In this document: positions 45,657 through 53,268 of the stretch, one piece after another
Layout: every line of letters begins with the position of its first letter
How positions within the stretch are numbered: the first letter of the stretch is position 1
The notes under the pieces: generated by a model
The model's input: the letters and a program-made list of their open reading frames with translations, nothing else
Told to the model about the DNA's origin: nothing
Database searches by the model: none
DNA from: Meishania litoralis
Lineage (GTDB): Bacteria > Bacteroidota > Bacteroidia > Flavobacteriales > Flavobacteriaceae
DNA: 64,000 nucleotides
Direction: 5' to 3'
NCBI RefSeq assembly: GCF_042611095.1
Contig: NZ_JBHFPV010000001.1
Span: 372,001 to 436,000, forward strand
Made by a program: the position numbers and the translations under genes

Positions 45657-45775
45657 AACGGTCGGAATTTGTAGAAAAGGTAACAATTTAGAACGACAAC
45701 GAAAATACCAAACCCTTAATTCTGACGTTTTAAGTTAAGGTGCCGTACCTATCGAATTGTCAGCGATGAAAAAAC
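45641..45775. repeat. Direct repeat copy 1 (esterase/lipoprotein divergent promoter)
   Basis: A 135-base block identical to 46587-46721 except for one base (G at 45754, A at 46700). It spans the esterase start codon (45656), the intergenic promoter and the ATG of a lipoprotein leader (45766). The spacing between the copies is 946 bases. The esterase side continues with an intact gene, while the lipoprotein side breaks down shortly after this repeat. Confidence 0.9.
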
Positions 45776-45825
45776 TGGTTTGCCTATTATAGTTTTTAGC
45801 ACCATCATTGCAATAAGCAGTTGGA
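45766..45825 (+). pseudogene. Broken lipoprotein leader (copy 1)
   Basis: Begins ATGAAAAAACTGGTTTGC like the intact copy at 46712 but meets a TAG after eight codons. It also lacks one base relative to it, so the rest (ending in an AISSW-like reading) is frameshifted. Similarity to the other copy stops at about 45822, where the AT-rich segment begins. No product is expected. Confidence 0.7.
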
Positions 45826-45831
45826 ATACCT

Positions 45832-46095
45832 ATGTATGGTGCTGGCAGTTGGATAGAATTTGGAGGCGGGGTAACTGAAGACCTTCTATTGGCTGACTAT
45901 AATAATAGCTTGCAAAGGACACTCTCAAAAGCTATGATAGATGGATCTAAGAGGTACTTGCTTAATAAAATTCCAAGAAATGAACTTACTAAGCAATTTA
46001 TTGGTCAGAATGCGAGCATGGCCTCAAAATATTTTCAGAATAACTACAAGTTAATATATTATGGCCCAAATAATTATACTATAATACCAAAATAA
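45832..46095 (+). CDS. Hypothetical protein, possible C-terminal fragment of a polymorphic toxin
   Basis: 87 residues starting MYGAGSWIEFGGGVTEDLLL and ending YGPNNYTIIPK. The upstream in-frame part is cut by the repeat junction after five codons, so this looks like the 3' end of a longer gene rather than a complete protein. No known domain is recognised. It is followed after nine bases by a two-helix membrane protein, the order typical of toxin tip then immunity. That identity is only a hypothesis. Base composition is far more AT-rich than the surroundings. Confidence 0.4.
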   Translation: MYGAGSWIEFGGGVTEDLLLADYNNSLQRTLSKAMIDGSKRYLLNKIPRNELTKQFIGQNASMASKYFQNNYKLIYYGPNNYTIIPK

Positions 46096-46104
46096 CTTAC
46101 TATT

Positions 46105-46383
46105 ATGATTTACAATTATCTTTTATTAGGGGGTGGGTGTCTTTTATTCAGTTTTCTATGGTTTTATAAAATGCGGAACACAAAGGAATATGGACCAAAT
46201 CAACTAATTGATGATTTTGCAAAAAAATATAGTCCGTTATTTGAGAAATACAAACAATGGGAAATAGGAGGTATCGACATTCTAGTTGCTATTGTTTTCA
46301 TTTTTGGAATAATATCTATCTATAATGTTTTAGCAGTACTATTTGATATTCCAGTAGTTTTTGAGAGCTTTTATGATTTTTAA
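46105..46383 (+). CDS. Hypothetical two-span membrane protein (immunity-like)
   Basis: 92 residues: a helix YNYLLLGGGCLLFSFLWFY at the start, a charged middle (NQLIDDFAKKYSPLFEKYKQWE), then a second helix DILVAIVFIFGIISIYNVLAVLF. It looks intact: stop at 46381-46383, next ATG nine bases later. Membrane immunity proteins of toxin systems often have this shape, but no family is recognised. It sits between two truncated frames in an AT-rich segment between direct repeats. Confidence 0.45.
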   Translation: MIYNYLLLGGGCLLFSFLWFYKMRNTKEYGPNQLIDDFAKKYSPLFEKYKQWEIGGIDILVAIVFIFGIISIYNVLAVLFDIPVVFESFYDF

Positions 46384-46392
46384 TGAAGCCCT

Positions 46393-46575
46393 ATGCATAT
46401 TTTAAGAATAAATAATATTTACAAATTAGATATAAGTTCTTTCTTTAAAAATTTAATATTCTCGATGAGTCAAATGCTCGTTTTCACTATAATTTTTATT
46501 GCTGGTATTTCAAATGAGGGTTATTCACAAGAAAATAAGTACATAGTTGATGAGGTACCATTAAAAAAAGGTTAA
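46393..46575 (+). CDS. Truncated secreted protein (5' fragment)
   Basis: 60 residues from the ATG at 46393 or 36 from the ATG at 46465, which gives a cleaner signal peptide (MSQMLVFTIIFIAG). It ends QENKYIVDEVPLKKG, and its stop falls inside the remnant of the esterase leader at the second repeat, so the downstream part of the gene has been lost. No family recognised. Base composition is very AT-rich. Confidence 0.35.
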   Translation: MHILRINNIYKLDISSFFKNLIFSMSQMLVFTIIFIAGISNEGYSQENKYIVDEVPLKKG

Positions 46576-46602
46576 AACAGAATACGGTAGCATGGTTTTC
46601 AT
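46561..46602 (-). pseudogene. Broken esterase leader (copy 2)
   Basis: On the minus strand from ATG at 46602: M-K-T-M-L-P-Y-S-V-L-T-F-F then a stop, corresponding to the first codons of the esterase at 45656 (MKTMLQFAVLTFF). It reaches only 14 codons. Together with the broken lipoprotein leader of copy 1, this shows that each repeat has lost its inner gene. Confidence 0.75.
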
Positions 46603-46721
46603 AACGGTCGGAATTTGTAGAAAAGGTAACAATTTAGAACGACAACGAAAATACCAAACCCTTAATTCTGACGTTTTAAGTTAAGGTGCCGTACCTATCA
46701 AATTGTCAGCGATGAAAAAAC
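46587..46721. repeat. Direct repeat copy 2
   Basis: Second copy of the 135-base block at 45641-45775 (134 of 135 identical). Outside it, the inner side holds the broken esterase leader and the outer side continues into the better preserved lipoprotein leader. Confidence 0.9.
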
Positions 46722-46936
46722 CATTTTGCCTATTATTACTTTTCACCGCCATTATCGCAATGAGCAGCTGCGATTATGACGATAGCAACGATATAGACAT
46801 TATCATTCCCGGAGATAGTACCCAGGCAAAGGAATCAAAGGACTCTCGCCTCGCCGGTATGGAACAAACTATTCGGAATTGCGGTGCCTTTCCCTGGCCA
46901 AAAGGGTGTTTTTCAACAACATGGCAATGGTCATAG
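46712..46936 (+). CDS. Small lipoprotein, probably truncated
   Basis: 74 residues from the ATG at 46712. The leader ends at a good lipobox (AMSSC) and is followed by an acidic stretch (DYDDSNDIDIIIPGDST). The final 25 residues overlap the 3' end of folD antisense and show no protein-like pattern, so the real 3' part of the gene has probably been replaced by the folD end. It could be a real short lipoprotein or a remnant. A broken sister copy lies at 45766. Confidence 0.45.
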   Translation: MKKPFCLLLLFTAIIAMSSCDYDDSNDIDIIIPGDSTQAKESKDSRLAGMEQTIRNCGAFPWPKGCFSTTWQWS

Positions 46937-47753
46937 GACCTACCCCCCCGGGCACAGGGGTAATATAGGAAGCCTTTTTGCTTACATTTTCGAAATCCAC
47001 ATCACCTGTAATATAGTATCCTTTTTCTTTGGTATCATCGGACACCCGTGTAATACCCACATCGATAATGACAGCATCATCCTTGACCATTTCGGCTTTT
47101 AAGAAGTTCGGCACGCCTAAGGCGGAAATGACAATATCGGCCTGTGAAATAATCTGTGTAATATTTTTGGTATGGCTATGCGTAAGGGTTACCGTGGAGT
47201 TTCCGGGCCATCCCTTTCTTCCCATTAAAATACTCATCGGACGGCCCACAATATGACTTCTTCCGATAACAACAGTGTGTTTTCCTTTAGTATCGACTTT
47301 GTAGCGTTCCAACAATTCAAGTATACCGAAAGGCGTTGCCGGAATAAATGTGCTCATGTCCAAGGCCATTTTTCCGAAATTCATCGGATGGAACCCATCA
47401 ACATCCTTATCTGGATGTACGGCCATAATCACCTTTTGGGTATCTATTTGATCCGGTAACGGTAGTTGAACAATAAACCCGTCGATATCATCATTCTCGT
47501 TAAGTTCTTTGATTTTCTTCAAAAGCTCCTGCTCAGAAGTTGTACTGGGCATTTGCACCAAGGTCGATTCGAAACCCACTTGCTTGCATGACCTGACCTT
47601 GCTGCCAACATAGGTAAGGCTTGCACCATCATTACCCACGATTACGGCTGCCAAATGAGGGACCTTCTCTCCATTTTCCTTCATTTTCGCGACTTCGGCG
47701 GCAATTTCTTCCTTTATTTGGTTCGCTATTTTTCGGCCATCCAGTAACTCCAT
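46869..47753 (-). CDS. folD: Methylenetetrahydrofolate dehydrogenase / cyclohydrolase FolD
   Basis: Bifunctional one-carbon enzyme of 294 residues: oxidises 5,10-methylene-THF to methenyl-THF and hydrolyses it to 10-formyl-THF. The TYVGSKVRSCKQVGF catalytic lysine region, GFIVQLPLP, DVDGFHPMNFG, IGRSHIVGRPMS and TPVPGGVGPMTIAMLL are all present. Ends at the usual length, in LLARERHR. It follows ffh by 25 bases on the same strand. Cytoplasmic. Confidence 0.97.
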   Translation of the reverse strand: MELLDGRKIANQIKEEIAAEVAKMKENGEKVPHLAAVIVGNDGASLTYVGSKVRSCKQVGFESTLVQMPSTTSEQELLKKIKELNENDDIDGFIVQLPLPDQIDTQKVIMAVHPDKDVDGFHPMNFGKMALDMSTFIPATPFGILELLERYKVDTKGKHTVVIGRSHIVGRPMSILMGRKGWPGNSTVTLTHSHTKNITQIISQADIVISALGVPNFLKAEMVKDDAVIIDVGITRVSDDTKEKGYYITGDVDFENVSKKASYITPVPGGVGPMTIAMLLKNTLLARERHRNSE

Positions 47754-47778
47754 ATGTACTTTACTTTTGTTTAGCTTA

Positions 47779-49116
47779 TTATCTAAGTCCTTTCATTCCG
47801 CCCATCATCTGCATCATCTTTTTTCCACCGCCGCCCTGCATCATTTTCATCATCTTGCCCATCTGATCGAATTGTTTCAACAACTGGTTGACCTCTTGTA
47901 CATCTCTACCGCTACCTTTGGCAATACGTTTTTTTCGACTGGCATTCAACGTTGAAGGGTTAGATCGTTCATCGGGTGTCATCGAATGGATGATCGCCTC
48001 GATATGTTTAAATGCATCGTCGTCGATATCGAGTCCTTTTAGGGCCTTTCCTGCACCGGGAATCATCCCCATCAGGTCTTTGATATTCCCCATTTTTTTG
48101 ATCTGTTGGATCTGGCTCAGAAAATCGTCAAAACCGAATTTGTTCTTGGCAATCTTCTTTTGGATCTTGCGCGCTTCTTCTTCATCAAATTGCTCTTGCG
48201 CCCGTTCAACAAGCGAGATGACATCGCCCATGCCTAAAATACGATCGGCCATACGCGAAGGATGGAAAACATCGATAGCCTCCATCTTTTCGCCCGTGCC
48301 AATGAACTTGATCGGCTTATCCACCACCGATTTGATGGAAATGGCGGCTCCGCCCCGGGTATCACCATCCAATTTTGTTAAGATGACCCCATCGAAATTC
48401 AATACATCATTGAACGCCTTTGCCGTATTGACCGCATCTTGACCAGTCATGGAATCTACCACAAAAAGTGTTTCTTGGGGTTCGATGGCACTATGGATAT
48501 TTGAAATCTCGTCCATCATTTTTTCATCGACCGCCAAACGGCCGGCGGTATCGATTATGACTACATTAAACCCTTCTGATTTGGCCTTGGCTATACTGGC
48601 TTTGGCAATGGCAACAGGGTCATTGTTCTCACGGTCTGAATAGACTTCAACACCGATCTGCTCACCAACGACATGCAATTGATCGATTGCAGCTGGGCGA
48701 TATACATCGCAAGCGACCAACAATGGTTTTTTAGACTTTTTTGTCTTTAGGTAGTTCGCCAACTTTCCTGAAAAGGTCGTTTTACCAGAACCTTGCAATC
48801 CTGACATTAATATAATCGAAGGCGTGCCCGAAAGATTGATTCCTTCTGTTTCACCACCCATTAATTCGGTCAATTCATCCTTGACGATCTTGACCATCAG
48901 CTGGCCCGGTTGTAAGGTAGTCAGCACGTTTTGACCCAAGGCCTTTTCTTTGACCCTGTTCGTAAACTCTTTGGCTATTTTAAAGTTGACGTCGGCATCC
49001 AGCAAAGCCCTTCGGACTTCTTTGGTGGTTTCCGCTACATTGATCTCGGTAATCTGCCCATGCCCCTTTAATACGTGTAGGGCCTTATCGAGTTTTTCAC
49101 TTAAATTATCGAACAT
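47779..49116 (-). CDS. ffh: Signal recognition particle protein Ffh
   Basis: SRP54 homologue of 445 residues that targets nascent membrane proteins with the 4.5S RNA and FtsY. N-domain helices, then the G-domain with GLQGSGKTTFSGK, DTAGRLAVD and TKLDGDTRGG. The methionine-rich M domain follows, with the KFGFDDFLSQIQQIKKMG and KGSGRDVQEVNQLLKQF blocks, ending in a glycine-methionine tail. Start MFDNLSEKL is conserved. A -7 box TAAATTTG lies 26 bases ahead. It leads the folD transcript. Confidence 0.97.
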   Translation of the reverse strand: MFDNLSEKLDKALHVLKGHGQITEINVAETTKEVRRALLDADVNFKIAKEFTNRVKEKALGQNVLTTLQPGQLMVKIVKDELTELMGGETEGINLSGTPSIILMSGLQGSGKTTFSGKLANYLKTKKSKKPLLVACDVYRPAAIDQLHVVGEQIGVEVYSDRENNDPVAIAKASIAKAKSEGFNVVIIDTAGRLAVDEKMMDEISNIHSAIEPQETLFVVDSMTGQDAVNTAKAFNDVLNFDGVILTKLDGDTRGGAAISIKSVVDKPIKFIGTGEKMEAIDVFHPSRMADRILGMGDVISLVERAQEQFDEEEARKIQKKIAKNKFGFDDFLSQIQQIKKMGNIKDLMGMIPGAGKALKGLDIDDDAFKHIEAIIHSMTPDERSNPSTLNASRKKRIAKGSGRDVQEVNQLLKQFDQMGKMMKMMQGGGGKKMMQMMGGMKGLR

Positions 49117-49142
49117 CGCTCACATCATTTTTTGAAGAGACG

Positions 49143-49150
49143 CAAATTTA
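49143..49150 (-). promoter_or_regulatory. Candidate -7 box of ffh
   Basis: On the minus strand TAAATTTG, an exact TAnnTTTG match, 26 bases ahead of the ffh start. No TTG at about 20 bases further upstream was found. Confidence 0.42.
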
Positions 49151-49254
49151 ACAATAACCACGGGAAAGAACGGCGGATGTCATTAAAAATATGTTCTTTC
49201 GAAACAAGGCGGCAACGGGTTACGGCTTATTTGCTTTGAGCAACTTGAAAAACC

Positions 49255-49285
49255 AAAAAAGGGCATCCCATGGGGATGCCCTTTT
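49255..49285 (-). terminator. Terminator of the small lipoprotein gene
   Basis: GGGCATCCC / GGGATGCCC (49261-49269, 49273-49281) with a three-base loop forms a nine-base stem. On the minus strand it is followed by a T-run (the A-run at 49255-49260). It also has T's on the plus side. It ends the transcript of the lipoprotein gene whose stop is at 49310. Confidence 0.8.
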
Positions 49286-49309
49286 ATATGAAGTGGGGCG
49301 AAAAAGGTA

Positions 49310-49783
49310 TTAATTTTTGGTAAAGGTCAAGAAATCGGTAGTGCCATCGCCACCACTGATATCATATAACTCTATGGTAGTCGAAGTGTACTTTTTGATT
49401 TCCCAGTCATCTGAAAGCTCTTCAAAGAGGACCGGCGAACTGAATACGATGTTAAAATCGACATCATTTGAACTACTATCGTCATTGCTATTGTCAGAAC
49501 TTGTAATCGACCATGCACCCGATAGGGCCGTACTTCCATTGCTGACCGCCAAAACCCCATCTTCTTGAAATGTAAAAACATAACCGGCATAATCGGAGGT
49601 TTCATCTTTATCTGAATCAAAATAGTAGGTGATCTTCCAATCTCCATTGGCTATCGCCGCTTGGATCTGCGGAATATCGGAAGCGTCGACAATTGACATA
49701 TTGTCGTCATCATCTTTTGTACACGATTTAAATACCAATACCATCAAGACAAGTAGTGTAAGATTTTTCAAAGTAGTTTTCAT
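49310..49783 (-). CDS. Single-unit lipocalin-like lipoprotein
   Basis: 157 residues. Leader with lipobox VFKSC (Cys21), an acidic spacer, then one lipocalin-like unit: GDWKITYYFDSD, YVFTFQEDGVLAVSNG, SGAWSITSS, VDFNIVFSSP and ELSDDWEIKKYTSTTIELYD ending in a strand with LTFTKN. The same unit occurs about three times in the C-terminal half of the neighbouring 586-residue lipoprotein. Unknown function; surface or outer-membrane attached. Terminators bracket the gene, so it has its own transcript. Confidence 0.75.
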   Translation of the reverse strand: MKTTLKNLTLLVLMVLVFKSCTKDDDDNMSIVDASDIPQIQAAIANGDWKITYYFDSDKDETSDYAGYVFTFQEDGVLAVSNGSTALSGAWSITSSDNSNDDSSSNDVDFNIVFSSPVLFEELSDDWEIKKYTSTTIELYDISGGDGTTDFLTFTKN

Positions 49784-49833
49784 ATCTTATTGTTAATTTT
49801 TATAATGCTCCTTTTTATTGTTAAGTTTTAAAA

Positions 49834-49858
49834 TGCCCCGAGCTTTAAAGTCGGGGCA
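49834..49858 (-). terminator. Terminator of the large lipoprotein gene
   Basis: TGCCCCGA / TCGGGGCA (49834-49841, 49851-49858), an eight-base GC-rich stem with a nine-base loop, ten bases past the stop at 49868; on the minus strand TTTTAAAACTT follows. Confidence 0.65.
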
Positions 49859-49867
49859 TATATCAAT

Positions 49868-51628
49868 TTATTTTTTCTCAAGTACAAGAATGTTCATTCC
49901 GTCAGCATCATTGAAGTGATGCATCTCCAACCTGTTTTCATCGACCTCGACAATCATGTAATCGTTCGCCAACGGATAGTAGTTGCTTTCAGCGTTAAAG
50001 GCGATTATCATTTCTAGCTTGCCGTCACTATTGCGATAGACCAACCAACTACCAGTTTCTATAGTTGTACCGTTCGCATTGGTCACAACGATCGTTCCGT
50101 CTTGTTTGAATTCAAAATCGTCGTAAGCGTAGGCCTGCGAAATAGGATCGCTATTAACGGATAGCAGGGCAACATTCCAAAGTGAATCGACAAAAAGGTC
50201 CCTGATCCACACTACGTCTCCATCAGCTTCATCATTGTCGCAATTGCGTTCCAAGATCAATTCGTAACCGGTACCCGGTATTTCGAACTTCAATCTGTCA
50301 TCCCTTAAATCGCTCAACGGCCATTCGAAACTTACCCCAGGCTCGTCGCCCATGACTATGGCCATAACCAAGCGGCCCTGCTCGTTGGTAGTGATTTCCC
50401 AACTACCCTCGCTCATGACTTCTCCTTTACTCAAGGTTACGATACCCTCGGCCTCAAAACTGAACTCAAAACCTAAAAGTCTTTTAATTTCGTCACCTTC
50501 TACCTTGACCTTTTTAATGATCCAATCACATTCCCATAGGATCTCGCGCAAGGTATTCGGATCGTCGTTCAAAATATCACAGGCGTTCTCCATAATAATG
50601 CGATTGCCCTCGGTCGTAAATAGTTTTATTTTCTCTTCGGAAATCTCGTACACGAACCAATCGAGATTGAAGTCTACCAAGACATCGAATTCAAGTTTCA
50701 GCAATACACGATAATCCGATACATATGTACTCCATGCTCCAGTGATGTTGTTGCCCGCCCGATCGAGTACGTTCACCGAACCGTCTTCCTTAAAGTTCAT
50801 GATGTATTCAAAGTACTGTTCGGTTTGAATCTGGTTGTCACGCACTACATCTCGGATCAACCACGGGCATTTTACCAAGAGGTTGTCCAACCTTTCTTCG
50901 TTAAAATCATCATCGTTGTAGTCATTGTCATCATCTTCATCACAAAGATCTTTGGCCTGTTCTATGGCCGCTGCCAATTCAACATTACTGTTTACGGTAA
51001 CTTCGGTACCATCGTACATCACAAAAGCGACAGGAAATTGAATACTGATCAGATCGTTCTCACCAAGCCCCGCGAAGAACCTGCGCATTTCCATATCACT
51101 TTCAACGACAACACTGCCTGTCTGTACCGAATTAATATCCAAAGTGAAAAAAGTTACAGGATATACCACATCGATACATTCGATGTCATCATCGTCGCCA
51201 CCCTCCAAGCATTTTTCTGCAAGCTCCTTAAGTTCAGTCTCACCATTTATTGTGAACTCAGAATAATCTGCCATGGTTATGGTAATCGGAAAAATAATAT
51301 CCAAAAGATCATCATCGCCCTCAACAGCATCGAAAATTTCTTCGATCAAGCGGAGGTCATCTTTCGAATCAATCGTAATTTCCAATCCATTGACCTTTAC
51401 GGTATACGGAAAACGAATATCGAAACAACTGGCCCCATCGACGATATTGTCATAAGAACCATCATTTGAAACGGTGCGTTCCATCAATTTAGCGGTGGCA
51501 GAAGTTGCCGACATCGCCTCACCTTCTTGAGGGTCATCGACATCATAGGTCTCTTTCTGACAAGAAGTGAACACCAAAGCTGTCGCAAGTAGGCCAACGT
51601 ACAGCGAAGATTTAAAAAACTTTTTCAT
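49868..51628 (-). CDS. 586-residue repeat lipoprotein divergent from an ECF sigma factor
   Basis: Lipoprotein (lipobox VFTSC, Cys23). The N-terminal part has four related units of about 60-75 residues, each starting with a (C/L)xDIxFPxT-type strand: CFDIRFPYTV, LLDIIFPITI, CIDVVYPVTF and LISIQFPVAF. An acidic linker (DEDDDNDYNDDD) follows. The C-terminal part has three lipocalin-like units near residues 265-365, 370-475 and 490-586 (each with W-I/V, F-x-E/Q-x-D/E-G and G-S/A-W marks). No family is recognised. It is divergent from the sigma/anti-sigma/receptor cluster and may be under its control. Confidence 0.7.
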   Translation of the reverse strand: MKKFFKSSLYVGLLATALVFTSCQKETYDVDDPQEGEAMSATSATAKLMERTVSNDGSYDNIVDGASCFDIRFPYTVKVNGLEITIDSKDDLRLIEEIFDAVEGDDDLLDIIFPITITMADYSEFTINGETELKELAEKCLEGGDDDDIECIDVVYPVTFFTLDINSVQTGSVVVESDMEMRRFFAGLGENDLISIQFPVAFVMYDGTEVTVNSNVELAAAIEQAKDLCDEDDDNDYNDDDFNEERLDNLLVKCPWLIRDVVRDNQIQTEQYFEYIMNFKEDGSVNVLDRAGNNITGAWSTYVSDYRVLLKLEFDVLVDFNLDWFVYEISEEKIKLFTTEGNRIIMENACDILNDDPNTLREILWECDWIIKKVKVEGDEIKRLLGFEFSFEAEGIVTLSKGEVMSEGSWEITTNEQGRLVMAIVMGDEPGVSFEWPLSDLRDDRLKFEIPGTGYELILERNCDNDEADGDVVWIRDLFVDSLWNVALLSVNSDPISQAYAYDDFEFKQDGTIVVTNANGTTIETGSWLVYRNSDGKLEMIIAFNAESNYYPLANDYMIVEVDENRLEMHHFNDADGMNILVLEKK

Positions 51629-51709
51629 AACGATTTGGATTTTTTTGTTAATACGCTCTTAAAACAACGGAGTTTGAAAATACCCTACCCTATTCTCATT
51701 TTTTTCAAA

Positions 51710-51717
51710 TATCTTTG
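51710..51717 (+). promoter_or_regulatory. Candidate -7 box of the ECF sigma gene
   Basis: TATCTTTG is an exact match to TAnnTTTG, 17 bases before the TTG start of the sigma factor gene. A TTG at the usual upstream distance was not found. Confidence 0.42.
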
Positions 51718-51734
51718 ATAAAAAACCAGCCCAG

Positions 51735-52247
51735 TTGAGCACCGAAAATACCGAAAACATATGTGAGGAACAGTTATTCAGTCAATTCTTCAAGACTAAT
51801 TCTAAAACGATCTTCAACTATATTTATTATAAATTCGGCAATGAGGAAAAAGCTTATGATGCTGTGCAAGAAGCTTTTATGAAACTTTGGGAAAACTGCG
51901 CCAAAGTTTCCCCCTCGAAGGCCAAGTCGTACGTATATACAATTGCCAACAACCTCTATCTGAACGTCATAAAGGCCGGAAAAGTTCGAATGAAGTATGC
52001 CGACAAGACTTTGAAGGCAACGAACGAGTCGCCCGAATTCGTCATGGAGGAAAACGAGTTCAAGAAAAAATTGGACAAGGCATTAAACGATCTACCGGAG
52101 AATCAACGCACCACGTTCCTATTAAACCGCATCGATGGAAAGAAATACGCGGAAATCGCCGAAATGGAAGGCGTAAGTGTCAAAGCAATCGAGAAAAGAA
52201 TGCACTTGGCACTGAAAACTTTGCGTGAACAAATAGATGGTATATAA
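51735..52247 (+). CDS. ECF-type RNA polymerase sigma factor
   Basis: 170 residues with sigma region 2 (FNYIYYKFGNEEKAYDAVQEAFMKLWEN) and region 4 (LPENQRTTFLLNRIDGKKYAEIAEMEGVSVKAIEKRMHLALKTLR). The start is TTG at 51735; no ATG lies in frame near it, and the -7 box stops 17 bases ahead. The next genes encode the anti-sigma FecR and a TonB-dependent receptor, so this is a FecI-like cell-surface signalling sigma factor that would transcribe the cluster or a nearby target. Confidence 0.93.
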   Translation: MSTENTENICEEQLFSQFFKTNSKTIFNYIYYKFGNEEKAYDAVQEAFMKLWENCAKVSPSKAKSYVYTIANNLYLNVIKAGKVRMKYADKTLKATNESPEFVMEENEFKKKLDKALNDLPENQRTTFLLNRIDGKKYAEIAEMEGVSVKAIEKRMHLALKTLREQIDGI

Positions 52248-52356
52248 TGCAAATCAACGATTAAATGGGTATTATCATCTGATTTTCAAAAATTTACGAA
52301 TATCACAGTAGGGTTTTTCCCTTTTTAGATGTTATAAAGGCACAAAGCTAAAGGTC

Positions 52357-53268
52357 ATGCAAGAAAACTACTTGGCAAAATGGTTGAACAACGAACTCGA
52401 TGAGCAGGAGTTAGAGGAATTCAAAAATTCCGAGGCATATGCTTCATATCAACGAATCGCTGAAGCTTCCAATAGGTTCGAAGCGCCCGATTTTGATGTT
52501 GAAGAAGCATTGATGGCCTTAAAGAACAAGCAGACCTTAAAAAGTACCAAAGTTGTTCAATTGCATCCGTACAAAAAGTTTTTGCGCGTGGCCGCAGCCA
52601 TATTAGTATTGGTGACAGGTTCTTATTTTTATCTGAATTCGTTGGATGAAACTGTGAACACCCAATATGCCGAGAACAAAGAAGTACTGCTTCCCGATGC
52701 ATCAGAGGTCATATTGAACGCTGATTCAGAAATATCGTATAGCGAAAAAAAATGGAACGATAAGCGAAATATTTCATTGGAAGGCGAGGCTTTTTTCAAG
52801 GTCGCCAAAGGGAAAAGATTTACCGTTTCGACCAAAGACGGTACGGTCGCCGTTCTAGGCACACAGTTCAATGTCGAAAACCGTAAGGGATTTTTTGAAG
52901 TTACTTGTTACGAGGGCTTGGTCAGTGTTACCTTTAACGGTCATGAGACCAAATTACCGGCAGGCACCTCATTCATGGCCATCAATGGAAAAATTGTTGA
53001 AGCCGATGCCCCTAATACCAAGGTTCCCGCGTGGATGAACAACGAGAGTACTTTTAAGAGCATTCCCCTGAAATATGTATTGAACGAATTTGAAAGACAG
53101 CACAACATTACGGTCGATACCCAAAATATAGACGGCGAGCAGCTTTTTACCGGCACCTTTAGCAATACCGATGTAGATTTGGCGTTGCAGAGTATAAGTG
53201 CACCTTCCCGAATAAAGTTTAAATTAGAGGGGAATAAAGTGCTGTTCTATGCTGAAAACGCACCGTAA
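52357..53268 (+). CDS. FecR-type anti-sigma factor
   Basis: 303 residues. A cytoplasmic N-terminal part binds the sigma factor, one transmembrane helix (FLRVAAAILVLVTGSYFYL) follows near residue 75-95, then a periplasmic FecR domain (VLLPDASEVILNADSEISY, EGEAFFKVAKGKRFTVST, GTQFNVENRKGFFEVT). A C-terminal DUF4974/STN-like domain (STFKSIPLKYVLNEFERQHNITV, FTGTFSNTDVDLAL) ends the protein and would contact the receptor. Its 3' end overlaps the receptor gene by 20 bases, showing translational coupling. Confidence 0.93.
   Translation: MQENYLAKWLNNELDEQELEEFKNSEAYASYQRIAEASNRFEAPDFDVEEALMALKNKQTLKSTKVVQLHPYKKFLRVAAAILVLVTGSYFYLNSLDETVNTQYAENKEVLLPDASEVILNADSEISYSEKKWNDKRNISLEGEAFFKVAKGKRFTVSTKDGTVAVLGTQFNVENRKGFFEVTCYEGLVSVTFNGHETKLPAGTSFMAINGKIVEADAPNTKVPAWMNNESTFKSIPLKYVLNEFERQHNITVDTQNIDGEQLFTGTFSNTDVDLALQSISAPSRIKFKLEGNKVLFYAENAP

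Noticed and set aside
45641..46721. Insertion sequence or transposon
   Set aside because: No transposase, no terminal inverted repeats and no short target duplication were seen; the repeats are 135-base direct copies of a promoter region.
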